This document shows positions 44,805 through 53,892 of a stretch of DNA of 64,000 nt, piece after piece. A program made the position numbers and the translations under genes. The notes beneath the pieces were generated by a model. That model was not told the origin of the DNA, did no database searches, and worked only from the letters and a program-made list of their open reading frames with translations. This DNA is from Erythrobacter sp. (lineage in GTDB: Bacteria > Pseudomonadota > Alphaproteobacteria > Sphingomonadales > Sphingomonadaceae): positions 394,385-458,384 of the forward strand of contig JAILWQ010000002.1 in NCBI GenBank assembly GCA_025698865.1. Direction: 5' to 3'. Numbering within the stretch: position 1 is the first letter of the stretch; each line of letters begins with the position of its first letter.

Positions 44805-45665
44805 CTAGTGAACCGGGGGATCCACGCGCGGCACCTGATTGACCGGCGCCACCGGATCTCCGGGATCGCGCGGCGGGGTGGCATCCTCGGGCACGTCCGC
44901 GATCTGCATGTCCTCGGTCGCCAAATCCTCGAGATTGCGCACGCGGACCGAGATCGACGTCCCATCCCAGGTCAGTTCGTTGAAGCTCGGCGGAGTCGAG
45001 CGGACGCGCTGCGACAGCGTACCCGCGCCGATCATGCGGACGGGACCCTCTGTGGTCTGTTCGAGGATATCGAACGCGTCGTGGACATGGCCGCTGATCA
45101 CGCCGGCCACCGGCCGCTTCGCCAGCGCGCGCAGGGCCTTCGTGCCGTTATGCGTCAGCGCGGTGCCCTCGGTCCCGACCTCGCGCAGCGGATGATGCAC
45201 GGCGACCAGCGCCTTGGTCCCGGCCGGAAGGCGATCGATGGCATCAAGGCATTTCCGCAAGGCCGCCTCGGTCACCCAGCCCTTCGACCAGTTGAACCGC
45301 GGCTGCGCGCGCACGGCGGTCTTCAAGGGCACGATCGACAGGCCCGGCAGGTCGAGTTCCTTCTCCACCAGCCCCTCCATCCCGCGGAACCGCTTGTAGG
45401 GCCGGAAGAAGCGTTCGATCAGGTTGAAATAGGGCATGTCGTGGTTGCCCACCTCGACGGTCGTCGGAATGCCGAGCGAGGTGATCCAGTGGATCGCCGC
45501 GTTGAATTCGCGGTGGCGCGCCCGCATCGTCAGATCGCCGGTGATCGCGATCGCGGCGGGCCGCTTCTCCGCGATCTCCTGCTTCACCCAGTCGAGCGCG
45601 CGGTTGTCCTCCAGCCCGAAATGGATGTCGCTGAGGTGGAAAAGGAGCGTCTGTTCAGTCGGCAT
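44805..45665 (-). CDS. Calcineurin-like metallophosphoesterase
   Basis: 286 aa. Metal-site motifs in order: L-S-D-I-H-F-G near the N terminus, T-G-D-L-T, V-G-N-H-D, V-H-H-P-L and S-G-H-V-H-D-A-F. The arrangement is like cyclic nucleotide or lipid-intermediate phosphodiesterases of proteobacteria; substrate not determined. The C-terminal 40 residues are Pro/Asp-rich and disordered. Its start overlaps the end of the diacylglycerol-kinase-like gene by 11 bp, so both may act in lipid phosphate metabolism. Confidence 0.88.
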   Translation of the reverse strand: MPTEQTLLFHLSDIHFGLEDNRALDWVKQEIAEKRPAAIAITGDLTMRARHREFNAAIHWITSLGIPTTVEVGNHDMPYFNLIERFFRPYKRFRGMEGLVEKELDLPGLSIVPLKTAVRAQPRFNWSKGWVTEAALRKCLDAIDRLPAGTKALVAVHHPLREVGTEGTALTHNGTKALRALAKRPVAGVISGHVHDAFDILEQTTEGPVRMIGAGTLSQRVRSTPPSFNELTWDGTSISVRVRNLEDLATEDMQIADVPEDATPPRDPGDPVAPVNQVPRVDPPVH

Positions 45666-46524
45666 TGCCGGTCGCTAGCAGATCGACCGCACATGCGGCC
45701 ACGGTGAAGACGCCGCGCGGTCCAAGCTTTGCCGGCTCGCCATCGATCAGGATTTCGAGCGGCGAGCCGTCCGCGCTCTCGACGGTCACTTCCTCGACCA
45801 CGCCCAACCGCTTGTGGGGCCCTTCGCGGAAGCTGCGCCGCAGGATCGCCCATCCCTGCGCGGCGAATTCGCCCGCGGTTTCGGCGTAGAACGCGTCCAG
45901 CTGGATGCCGTGTTCGCCCGGCGTCATTTCGATCAGGGGATAGCCGTCCTGCGATCCGAGGGTCGGGTCGACCGCTCTCACCATGCTCTCCCCCGTCATC
46001 TCCGCCAGGGCATCGGCGGTGCCCGTCGCCATTCCGGTAACGTCGAATTCGCGCATCGCCTCGCGAACCGTCCCCCACCGCGTGCCCGGGCCGACCAGAA
46101 GCCCGGCAAGGGCAGTGCCCGCTTCGCAGCACGCCATGACCGGCCGGACCCGGCGCCCGCCGCCACCGGCGACGGTTTCGACGATCTCCTCGGTCTCCCG
46201 GTCACCGTGGAGGCGCTTGCTCAGGAGATTCTTCGTTCCGCCGGGCAGGACGAAGACCGCCCCATCCCATCCCGCGAGTGCAGAGATCGCGGCGTTGAGC
46301 GTCCCGTCGCCGGTGTAGATAACGAGAAGCCCGATCCCCGCGGCATCGAGATCACTCGCCGTCGGCAGGTCCTCGTCCGGGAGGCAGATCGTCCGCTCCA
46401 CCGCGATGCCATGCCTGCCGAGACAGTCCTCAAGCGATTCCAGAGCCTCCGGCGTGTTGCTGCCGCTGGCCGAATTGGCCAGCAGCCATGCCTGTCTGCC
46501 GTTCGTGCGATCCTGCGCCGTCAT
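45655..46524 (-). CDS. Diacylglycerol kinase family lipid kinase-like protein
   Basis: 289 aa. The catalytic domain motif is Y-T-G-D-G-T-L-N-A-A (canonical G-G-D-G-T with the first glycine replaced by threonine), followed by L-P-G-G-T-K-N-L-L. Together with N-S-A-S-G-S-N near the start, it follows the DAGK/LCB kinase pattern. The substrate may be a lipid alcohol such as diacylglycerol or a sphingoid base. The ATG at 46524 is used; further upstream extension is possible but would reach the membrane-protein gene. Confidence 0.82.
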   Translation of the reverse strand: MTAQDRTNGRQAWLLANSASGSNTPEALESLEDCLGRHGIAVERTICLPDEDLPTASDLDAAGIGLLVIYTGDGTLNAAISALAGWDGAVFVLPGGTKNLLSKRLHGDRETEEIVETVAGGGGRRVRPVMACCEAGTALAGLLVGPGTRWGTVREAMREFDVTGMATGTADALAEMTGESMVRAVDPTLGSQDGYPLIEMTPGEHGIQLDAFYAETAGEFAAQGWAILRRSFREGPHKRLGVVEEVTVESADGSPLEILIDGEPAKLGPRGVFTVAACAVDLLATGNAD

Positions 46525-46562
46525 GTCTGCGAAAGCGCCGTGCGGCGCTGGCGGTTCCCGGC

Positions 46563-46856
46563 TCACACCCGCCCCGTCACGATAGCCCACGCGGCGAGCA
46601 GTGTTCCCACGCTGTAGATCACGTAGAACCAACCCGCGGCGGGAAAGCCGTTCGCGGCCAGCAGCATGGCTGCGAAGAGAAGAAACACTTCCGCGATCAG
46701 GGCCAGCCGCCCCCCATTCTCCCGCAAGGCGGAGGGCAGCGCGTCGAGCATCGGATGGCCGCTGGCGACCACCGCCTTGTTGGCCGCGACATTGAGTGTG
46801 CCCAGAACGAACAGGATCGCGATCAGCATCACCGGTGACAATGCCACGTCCTCCAT
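46563..46856 (-). CDS. Small three-helix membrane protein
   Basis: 97 aa with hydrophobic helices at about 6-25, 47-68 and 73-92. No signature motif. It precedes the lipid-kinase-like and metallophosphoesterase genes on the same strand at 38 bp and could be part of the same transcript. Family not recognised. Confidence 0.65.
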   Translation of the reverse strand: MEDVALSPVMLIAILFVLGTLNVAANKAVVASGHPMLDALPSALRENGGRLALIAEVFLLFAAMLLAANGFPAAGWFYVIYSVGTLLAAWAIVTGRV

Positions 46857-47015
46857 CGGCTGCCAAACGTCGTTCGCCGTTCCCCGTCGGCCGCCGGGCG
46901 GATCGCCGCGCCATTCGTCGAGATCGGCGTGCGATCACAAACGTAGTCAGTGCAAAAAAACGGCAGCGGCGGAGCGATTTCCCCCATTCAGTCCCGCCGC
47001 GAGAAGGAGGAAATG

Positions 47016-47309
47016 ATGAAGAAGGCTCATATCCTGGCAGCCGGACTCGCGATCGTTCCGGTCGGTGCGATGGCCGCCCCCGGTGACCTCTCGGTCAAAT
47101 ATTCCGACCTCGACCTTTCCAGCGACAAGGCGGCCGAACAGTTCGAACGGCGGGCCGAGAGAGCCGCCAGAAAGCACTGCGCCGCGGAAAACTCGACCAC
47201 CGGCTCGCGCCTGGTCCGTACGGCGAACATCGAATGCGCGCGCCAGTTCAAGGAAGCGGCGATGCGACAATTCGCCGCCATTCTCGACGGCGAACGCAAG
47301 GGCGGCTGA
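47016..47309 (+). CDS. UrcA family protein
   Basis: 97 aa, periplasmic. A signal peptide (about 1-21, G-A-M-A-A-P) leads to V-K-Y-S-D-L-D-L-S-S-D-K-A-A-E-Q-F and two cysteines (K-H-C and I-E-C-A), the UrcA layout found in sphingomonads and Caulobacter. AAGGAGG at 47004-47010 gives good spacing for the ATG at 47016; one codon earlier is also an ATG. Function unknown. Confidence 0.85.
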   Translation: MKKAHILAAGLAIVPVGAMAAPGDLSVKYSDLDLSSDKAAEQFERRAERAARKHCAAENSTTGSRLVRTANIECARQFKEAAMRQFAAILDGERKGG

Positions 47310-47322
47310 GCTCCGGCCGCTC

Positions 47323-47361
47323 GCGACCCCGGCCGGACGCAGTCCCCCCGGCCGGGGTCGC
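47323..47361. terminator. Perfect 14-bp inverted repeat between convergent genes
   Basis: GCGACCCCGGCCGG and CCGGCCGGGGTCGC pair perfectly around an 11-nt loop, between the urcA stop and the LytTR regulator stop. It lacks a clear T run on either side, but the position is that of a shared terminator. Confidence 0.65.
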
Positions 47362-47370
47362 CATTCGGCG

Positions 47371-48108
47371 TCAGCGCCCGGCCATCGCCTTGACCTTCGG
47401 CAGATAGGTCCGCCCGATCCGCAGCGCTTCCTCGTCGCCCATTTCAACCGACCAGACGCCCAGCCCGTCATGCCGCAGGCCGGTAATCCGGTCCTTGCGC
47501 AGGATCGTCGAGCGGTGAATGCGGATGAACTTGGTCGGATCGAGCTTGCTTTCCAGCCCGGCGATGGTCTGCAGCAGCAGATAGCTGCGGTCGCCGACAT
47601 GCAGGCGGACATAGTCCCGCTCGGCATCGATCCGCGAAACCTCGTCGGTATCGATGCGGATCAGCTCGGACCGGTGCGGGATCCACAATTCGTCGAGCCA
47701 CTCGCTGTTGCGCGGCTTGCCTTGCCCGCGCCGGGCGACCGCACGGTCGATCGCGCGGGCGAGCCGTTCGCGCTGGACGGGTTTCAGAACGTAATCCACC
47801 GCGTCGAGATCGAAGGCCTCGACCGCGTAATTGTCGTGGGCCGTCACGAACACGATCGCCGGGCTTTTGCCGCGCGCCGCGAGCCGGCGGGCGACCGACA
47901 GTCCGTCGAGTTCGGGCATGGTCATATCGAGCAGGATGAGGTCGGGGGCCAGCGCCTCGACCAGCCGCAGCGCGGCGGCGCCGTCGCTCGCCGTCCCGAC
48001 CACCGACAGCGCTTCGATCCGAGCGCAGATCACCTGCATCCGCTCGATCGCCAGAGGTTCGTCGTCGACGATCAACGTGCGCAGCGTGTCGGTCCGGCTA
48101 TCGTCCAT
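47371..48108 (-). CDS. LytTR family response regulator
   Basis: 245 aa. Receiver domain with D15-D16 acidic pair and phospho-acceptor D61 in L-L-D-M-T-M-P-E; the switch lysine is in V-L-K-P-V. The LytTR domain (about 140-242) contains I-D-A-E-R-D-Y-V and F-I-R-I-H-R-S-T. Its first 11 bp overlap the kinase gene. It resembles the regulator at 13079 in layout but lacks the acidic linker, so the two are separate systems. Confidence 0.92.
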   Translation of the reverse strand: MDDSRTDTLRTLIVDDEPLAIERMQVICARIEALSVVGTASDGAAALRLVEALAPDLILLDMTMPELDGLSVARRLAARGKSPAIVFVTAHDNYAVEAFDLDAVDYVLKPVQRERLARAIDRAVARRGQGKPRNSEWLDELWIPHRSELIRIDTDEVSRIDAERDYVRLHVGDRSYLLLQTIAGLESKLDPTKFIRIHRSTILRKDRITGLRHDGLGVWSVEMGDEEALRIGRTYLPKVKAMAGR

Positions 48109-49417
48109 GATGCACCATCGGAATGCGGATCTCCGTTTCGTAACCGTCGATGGCGGGGCCGGAGACGATGCTCGCCTCGTTCCCGAAGCGCGCTGTCAGC
48201 CGGTCGCGGACATTGGCGAGGCCGATGCCGAAGCCCGACGCGCCATCCGCGCTGCCGGATTTCCCGTCATCGGCCACGGTCAGGACCAGCCGTCCGTATT
48301 CCTCGCGCGCCTCGATGACGATCGTCACCGGCTGGCTGCTGGCCGAGACGCCGTACTTGACCGAGTTCTCGACCAGAGGTTGCAGGATCATGCCCGGCAC
48401 CCGGCACCGGGCGAGTTCCTCCGGCAACCGGAAATCGGTGCGCAGGCGGTTGGGGAACCGGACCTGTTCGATCGCGAGATACTGGCGTTGCAGGTCGAAC
48501 TCGTCGTCGAGCGAGACGTCGCTCGTCGGATCGTCGGCCAGGCTGTGGCGATAGAAGCCCGCCAGCGCCTGGATCATTTCCTCCGCCTTTCCCGGCTTGT
48601 CGGTGATGACCAGCGCGGACAGCGAGTTGAGCGCGTTGAACAGGAAATGCGGATTGACCTGATAGCGCAGCGAGCGAAGCTCGGCGGCCTTGGCGGCGGT
48701 GCGGAACCGCTCGCCCCGCCGCTCGGCATCCTTGGCGCGCACGCCGGCAAGCAGCGCGAAGTAAAGCGCGGCCCATGCGATCAGCAGGAAGAACTGGCTG
48801 AGCGCGCGTTCGACCAGCCGCAGCCAGTGATCGTGCTCCTCGTCGTTCGGAACCACGATCCGGGCGCGGCTTGCCACCGGCGGCCCGAGCGAATCGTCGG
48901 CCGGGTTCCGGGTGCTCGGCCCCTCGATCACGACATTGCCGAATTCGTCCCGGCTGAGGGAAAAGCCCTGCTGGGCCGCCATGCGCGCCTGGACGCGCTC
49001 CTGGATGCCGGCGAAGACGAGATGGTTGGTTTGCGCGATCAGCAGCGCCGTCGGTATAGCGAGCAGGATCGCGGCGGTCACCTGAAGGGCGAGCGAGCGG
49101 TGATCGAACAACCGCAGCACCAGCCACAGACCGAAGGTCGCCGCCATGCCCGCCAGCACCACCAGCGCGCGCCGCAGGATCAGCTCGCTCTCGAACTCCA
49201 GCCCGACGACAATCCCGCGCGCCGTGAAGATCACGAAATAGGCCAGCCACAATCCGAGGATCGAAAGCAGCACCACCCGGACGTTCAGGCGCGAGGGCGT
49301 TTTGCTGGCGGAAAGATCGATTGGCAAAGCCGATCCTGTCTGTTCGCGAACGCTCGCTGAATCCAGCGCGGCGGTCGACCCGCCACGGTCGTTGGTCGAA
49401 GCGGGCACCCGGCCCAC
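48098..49417 (-). CDS. LytS-type sensor histidine kinase
   Basis: 439 aa. Two to three N-terminal helices (about 48-68, 82-102, 110-130), a loop of roughly 65 residues that may be periplasmic (135-200), a further helix (208-226), then the His_kinase domain with Q-V-N-P-H257-F-L-F-N-A. The ATPase motifs P-L-V-E-N-S-V-K-Y and G-F-G-I-G-L-A-N are present. It phosphorylates the adjacent regulator. The GTG at 49417 is 3 bp after the fumarase stop; a later start cannot be excluded. Confidence 0.9.
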   Translation of the reverse strand: MGRVPASTNDRGGSTAALDSASVREQTGSALPIDLSASKTPSRLNVRVVLLSILGLWLAYFVIFTARGIVVGLEFESELILRRALVVLAGMAATFGLWLVLRLFDHRSLALQVTAAILLAIPTALLIAQTNHLVFAGIQERVQARMAAQQGFSLSRDEFGNVVIEGPSTRNPADDSLGPPVASRARIVVPNDEEHDHWLRLVERALSQFFLLIAWAALYFALLAGVRAKDAERRGERFRTAAKAAELRSLRYQVNPHFLFNALNSLSALVITDKPGKAEEMIQALAGFYRHSLADDPTSDVSLDDEFDLQRQYLAIEQVRFPNRLRTDFRLPEELARCRVPGMILQPLVENSVKYGVSASSQPVTIVIEAREEYGRLVLTVADDGKSGSADGASGFGIGLANVRDRLTARFGNEASIVSGPAIDGYETEIRIPMVHHGR

Positions 49418-49420
49418 CGG

Positions 49421-50950
49421 TCAGCCGGGGACGGGCAGCAGGTGCTCCTCGCGGATCTTCTCGCGCCACTTCGCCGGGGCGAGCGTGTGGACATTGTTGC
49501 CGCGCGCATCGACCGCGACCGTCACCGGCATGTTCTCGACCGTGAATTCGTAGATCGCTTCCATGCCGAGCTCCTCGAAAGCGACGACCTTCGCTTCCTT
49601 GATCGCCCGCGCCACGAGATAAGCGGCTCCGCCCGTCGCCATGAGATAGGCGACCTTGAACCGGCTGATCACCTCGACCGCGTCGGCGCCGCGCTCCGCC
49701 TTGCCGATCATCGCCAGCAGGCCGAGATCGAGCATCATCTCGGTGAACTTGTCCATCCGCGTCGCAGTGGTGGGACCGGCGGGACCGACGACCTCGCCCA
49801 TCACCGGATCGACCGGGCCGACATAATAGATCGCGCGCCCTGCGAACTCGACCGGCAGTTCCTCGCCCTTGTCGAGCATGTCGGCGATCTTCTTGTGCGC
49901 CGCGTCGCGCCCCGTCAGCATCCGGCCCGACAGCAGCAGCCGGTCGCCATGCTCCCAGCTCGCCACTTCCTCGGGCGTGAGATTGTCGAGATCGACACGC
50001 TTCGCTTCGCTGTCGGGTTGCCACTGGACCTTGGGCCAGTTGTCGAGATCGGGCTTTTCCAGATAGCTCGGGCCGGACCCGTCCAGCGTGAAATGCGCGT
50101 GGCGGGTGGCGGCGCAATTGGGGATCATCCCCACCGGCTTGCCCGCAGCGTGGCAGGGCGCGTCGAGGATCTTCACGTCGAGCACGGTGGACAGGCCGCC
50201 CAGCCCCTGAGCCCCGATCCCTTGCGCGTTGACCGCGTCGAAGATGTCGATCCGCAACTGCTCGAGATCGTTCGAGGCCCCGCGCTGCTTCAGCTGGGCC
50301 ATGTCGATCGGCTCCATCAGCGACAGCTTGGCGAGCTTCATGCAGTGTTCCGCCGTGCCGCCGATGCCGATGCCCAGCATTCCCGGCGGGCACCAGCCCG
50401 CGCCCATGCTGGGAATCTGTTCGACCACCCAGTCGACGATGTTGTCGCTGGGATTCATCATCTTGAACTTGGACTTGTTCTCGCTGCCCCCGCCCTTGGC
50501 GGCGACGTCGATCCCGACCGTATTACCCGGCACCATCTCGACCGAGAGCACGCTCGGCGTGTTGTCGCGCGTGTTGCGCCGGGTGAAAGCCGGATCGGCG
50601 AGGATCGAGGCGCGCAGCTTGTTGTCGGGGTGATTGTAGGCCTGCCGCACACCCTCGTCGACGACCTCCTGCAGCGAACGCTCCGAATCGAGGCGGCAAT
50701 TCTGGCCCCATTTCACGAAGACGTTCACGATGCCGGTGTCCTGGCAGATCGGGCGATGGCCCTCGGCGCACATCCGGCTGTTCGTGAGGATCTGCGCGAT
50801 CGCGTCCTTCGCCGCCGGTCCCTGCTCGGCCTCGTAGGCATCGCCGAGCGCGCGGATATAGTCCATCGGATGGTAGTAGGAGATGAACTGGAGCGCATCC
50901 GCGACGCTCTCGATCAGGTCGTCTTCCTTGATGATGATCATGTCGCTCAT
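49421..50950 (-). CDS. Fumarate hydratase, class I (iron-sulfur)
   Basis: 509 aa, citric acid cycle enzyme with an oxygen-sensitive [4Fe-4S] cluster. Both parts of the class I enzyme are in one chain: the alpha part with R-M-C-A-E-G-H-R-P-I-C-Q-D-T-G-I and G-I-G-I-G-G-T-A-E, and the beta part with L-S-G-R-M-L-T-G-R-D-A-A-H-K and G-P-T-T-A-T-R-M-D. It lies just upstream of the second LytS kinase gene with a 3-bp gap, so the two may be co-transcribed. Confidence 0.94.
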   Translation of the reverse strand: MSDMIIIKEDDLIESVADALQFISYYHPMDYIRALGDAYEAEQGPAAKDAIAQILTNSRMCAEGHRPICQDTGIVNVFVKWGQNCRLDSERSLQEVVDEGVRQAYNHPDNKLRASILADPAFTRRNTRDNTPSVLSVEMVPGNTVGIDVAAKGGGSENKSKFKMMNPSDNIVDWVVEQIPSMGAGWCPPGMLGIGIGGTAEHCMKLAKLSLMEPIDMAQLKQRGASNDLEQLRIDIFDAVNAQGIGAQGLGGLSTVLDVKILDAPCHAAGKPVGMIPNCAATRHAHFTLDGSGPSYLEKPDLDNWPKVQWQPDSEAKRVDLDNLTPEEVASWEHGDRLLLSGRMLTGRDAAHKKIADMLDKGEELPVEFAGRAIYYVGPVDPVMGEVVGPAGPTTATRMDKFTEMMLDLGLLAMIGKAERGADAVEVISRFKVAYLMATGGAAYLVARAIKEAKVVAFEELGMEAIYEFTVENMPVTVAVDARGNNVHTLAPAKWREKIREEHLLPVPG

Positions 50951-51155
50951 CGAATGTCCGTTCCTTCCGGTCGATTGAAGCGGTGCCTTACGCGCCGCCC
51001 CCCGCTATCGTCAAAGCCCTTGGCCGCACGGTCCCTTGCCCGTAAGGCAAAGGTCGCCCGGATTGCCGAGGCCGGAGGACCGCATAGAGGGCCTCGGCAC
51101 CCGTCCGATCCATACCGCTTGACCCGCTGTGTTAATAGTGCAAGACACCTCGACA

Positions 51156-51749
51156 ATGACCATGACCATCGACCGTTTCCAGGCCGCCCGCCGCGCCATG
51201 ATCGACAGCCAGCTGCGCACCAGCGGCGTGAACGAGGACTTCGTGCTCGACCGCATGGGCACCGTCCCGCGCGAGGATTTCGTGCCCGAGAATGCGCGCG
51301 GCACTGCCTATATGGACCGTGCGATCCGGCTGCCCGATGGCGGTTTCCTGCCTGCCCCGCTGTTCCACGGTCTGATGCTTTCCGAAGCGCGGCCGGTCGC
51401 GGGCGACAAGGTGATCGTGGTTGACGGCGGCAGCGGCTATCTGGCCGAGCTCGTCCGTCCGCTGGTCGCCTCGGTGGAGACCGTTTCGGCCGTCGAAGCC
51501 ACTCAGGGCAAGGCCAAGACGAAGGACGCCGACCTCCTCCTGATCGACGGTGCGATCGAGCAGCTTCCGGCGAAACTCGCGGGCAAGCTGACGGAAGGCA
51601 GCCGTATCGTCACCGGACTGTTCGAACGCGGCGTGACCCGGCTGGCCACCGGCCGGGCGTCCGGCGGGAACGTGGCCCTGCTCCCGCTGATCGAAACGGG
51701 TGTGCCGCGCCTCAGCGCGTTCGACAGGGACGCCGGCTGGTCCTTCTGA
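51156..51749 (+). CDS. Reduced protein-L-isoaspartate methyltransferase-like protein
   Basis: 197 aa. The N-terminal part (I-D-S-Q-L-R-T-S-G-V, V-P-R-E-D-F-V-P, Y-M-D-R-A-I) is that of Pcm/PIMT proteins, which repair isoaspartyl residues using S-adenosylmethionine. SAM motif I is V-D90-G-G-S-G-Y instead of the usual E-I-G-T-G-S-G-Y, and only about 12 residues separate E114 from the next strand where about 40 are normal. Part of the cofactor fold is missing, so activity is doubtful. The ATG overlaps no gene upstream; the stop overlaps tolC (TGATG). Confidence 0.85.
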   Translation: MTMTIDRFQAARRAMIDSQLRTSGVNEDFVLDRMGTVPREDFVPENARGTAYMDRAIRLPDGGFLPAPLFHGLMLSEARPVAGDKVIVVDGGSGYLAELVRPLVASVETVSAVEATQGKAKTKDADLLLIDGAIEQLPAKLAGKLTEGSRIVTGLFERGVTRLATGRASGGNVALLPLIETGVPRLSAFDRDAGWSF

Positions 51750-53266
51750 TGGTTCGCGTCGGCGCAGCAAAGACCGCCCTTGCGGCGATCCTGACTGCCG
51801 GGACGTTCGCGGCAGTCGCGGCGCCCGCGCAGGCCGACACGCTGCAACAGGCGCTGACCGAGGCCTATCGCAACAACCCCACGCTCGTCGCCGCCCGCGC
51901 CCAGCAGCGCGCGACCGACGAAGGCGTGGCGGTGGAGAAGGCCGCGGGGCGCCCCTCGCTCAATTCGAACGGCGCCGTCACCGAATTCCTCAAGCGGAAC
52001 GCGACGAGCTTCTTCGCGCCCGATCGCATCTTCACCGTGGGCGTCGATCTCGCCGTGCCGATCTATTCGGGCGGCGCGGTCAGGAACGCGGTGCGCGCGG
52101 CGGAGGAAAGGGTACAGGCCGGGCAGGCCGATCTCCGGGGCACGGAAAGCGCGATCTTCAGCCAGGTCGTCGCCGCCTATATGGACGTGCTGCGCAATCA
52201 GGCGCTCGTCGGCCTCAATCTCAATCAGGTCGACGTGCTGACCGTGAACACGCAGGCGACCAGCGACCGGTTCGAGATCGGCGATCTGACCCGGACCGAC
52301 GTCGCCCAGTCGCAGTCTCGCCTCGCCCTTGCCCGCAGCGACCTCCAGACCGCGCAGGCCAATCTGATCGCGGCGCGCGAGAACTACATCGCGCTCGTCG
52401 GCCAGGCGCCGACCGATCTCCAGCCGCCCCCGCCCCTCCCCGGCCTGCCCGAAGATGTCGAGATGGCGGTGGACGTCGCACTGGAGAACAATCCGGACGT
52501 GATCGCCGCGCGCGAACGCGCACAGGCCGCGGGCTACGATATCGAGGTCGCGGGCGCCGGACGCCTGCCGCGCGTCTCGCTGTTCACGGGATACGATTAC
52601 CAGAACTTCCTCGGCAGCGTGCCGGGACAGATTCTCAATCCGGACGATCCGACCAATCCGGTCATCAACACACCGCAGAGCGCCGACGCCGCGCAGGCGG
52701 GCATTTCCTTCACGATCCCGATCTTCCAGGGCGGGCGCCCGGCGGCCCTGCAACGCCAGGCACAGGCCCGCGCCTCGGCCGCGCTCGAGAACGTGATCGC
52801 CGCCGAGCGCGATGCAATCGCTCAGGTGCGCTCGGCCTGGTCGAGCTGGCAGGCGTCGCTCGCGATCATCCGCAGCTCCCAGATCGCGGTCGATGCCGCC
52901 GAACTCAGCCTCGAGGGCGTGCGCGCGGAGAACTCGATCGGCAACCGCACCGTGCTCGACGTGCTCAACGCCGAACAGGAATTGCTGACTGCCCGCGCCC
53001 AGCTCGTGACCGCGCGTCGCAACGCCTATGTCGCGGGCTTCACCCTGCTCGCCGCGACAGGCCGGGCAGAGGCACGGGACCTCGGTTTCCTCGAGGAAGG
53101 GCTGCTCTACGATCCGGCGCTCAACTACGATCGGGTCGAGGGCAAATGGTGGGACTGGCAGCGCGATCCCGACCCGGTGACCATCACCACCAGCACCGCG
53201 GACACCCCCGCACAGACCGCTGCCGTTCCGGAGCTTGAAGAAATCACGATCGAGCGCGATTATTAG
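51749..53266 (+). CDS. tolC: TolC family outer-membrane efflux protein
   Basis: 505 aa. Signal peptide 1-29 (A-P-A-Q-A-D), then the duplicated OEP domain with the repeated T-L-Q-Q-A-L-T-E-A-Y-R-N-N-P-T-L and V-A-L-E-N-N-P-D-V-I helices, V-D-L-A-V-P-I-Y-S-G-G and I-P-I-F-Q-G-G-R strands. It forms the outer-membrane channel for type I secretion and multidrug pumps. No pump or ABC exporter is adjacent, so it probably serves several. The C-terminal tail after W-W-D-W is acidic and disordered. Confidence 0.92.
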   Translation: MVRVGAAKTALAAILTAGTFAAVAAPAQADTLQQALTEAYRNNPTLVAARAQQRATDEGVAVEKAAGRPSLNSNGAVTEFLKRNATSFFAPDRIFTVGVDLAVPIYSGGAVRNAVRAAEERVQAGQADLRGTESAIFSQVVAAYMDVLRNQALVGLNLNQVDVLTVNTQATSDRFEIGDLTRTDVAQSQSRLALARSDLQTAQANLIAARENYIALVGQAPTDLQPPPPLPGLPEDVEMAVDVALENNPDVIAARERAQAAGYDIEVAGAGRLPRVSLFTGYDYQNFLGSVPGQILNPDDPTNPVINTPQSADAAQAGISFTIPIFQGGRPAALQRQAQARASAALENVIAAERDAIAQVRSAWSSWQASLAIIRSSQIAVDAAELSLEGVRAENSIGNRTVLDVLNAEQELLTARAQLVTARRNAYVAGFTLLAATGRAEARDLGFLEEGLLYDPALNYDRVEGKWWDWQRDPDPVTITTSTADTPAQTAAVPELEEITIERDY

Positions 53267-53336
53267 GAACGCGATTCGGATCGGCTGCGATTCGAAAAGA
53301 GACACGCCGAGCGAATATCAACAGGGGATTGCGGGG

Positions 53337-53837
53337 ATGCACCAGCCGGGCGAACCGTCGGTCGAGGAAATTCTCGACTCGATCAAGAAAGTCATCGCAC
53401 GCGACAACCGCGACGGCGCGATCGCCGAGCGGCGTCGCCGCGCGCAGGAAACCGCGCACGAGGCAGACGTGCGGCACCCCCCCGAACCCGCCGATGACGA
53501 AGAGGCGGAGGAAGTGCTGGAGCTCGACGAGGGCGCGATGATGGCGCTCGAGGAGGAGGCCGAGATGGACGAAGATGGCAATGCCGGGGAAGAGCCCTCC
53601 CCCCTGATCGCCGACTGGGCGCGCGATTCGATGCGCGCCAATTTCGAAGCGCTCGCCACCCTGTCGAAGCCCGGCGCCTCGCCGCAGATCGTGCGCTCGG
53701 GCGAAACGTCGCTCGAAGGGCTGGTGCGCGACATGCTGCGCCCGATGCTGGCCGAATGGCTCGATGCGAACCTGCCCGGCATGGTCGAGGATCTGGTCAA
53801 GGACGAGATCGCGCGGATCGCGGGGAAGCGAAAATAA
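53337..53837 (+). CDS. PopZ-like DUF2497 protein
   Basis: 166 aa. The N-terminal helix E-P-S-V-E-E-I-L-D-S-I-K-K-V-I-A-R-D and the C-terminal helices L-V-R-D-M-L-R-P-M-L-A-E-W-L-D-A-N-L-P, V-E-D-L-V-K-D-E-I are the conserved parts of PopZ, the polar organising protein that anchors the chromosome origin region in Caulobacter. Between them lies a very acidic disordered linker (about 50-90), shorter than in Caulobacter. The ATG at 53337 follows GCGGGG. Probably a pole-localised scaffold. Confidence 0.88.
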   Translation: MHQPGEPSVEEILDSIKKVIARDNRDGAIAERRRRAQETAHEADVRHPPEPADDEEAEEVLELDEGAMMALEEEAEMDEDGNAGEEPSPLIADWARDSMRANFEALATLSKPGASPQIVRSGETSLEGLVRDMLRPMLAEWLDANLPGMVEDLVKDEIARIAGKRK

Positions 53838-53892
53838 CCCTGTTGCCTCTAAGCGCTTAACTTTCGCGCGCGGGCGTCCTAACCCCGCCCGC

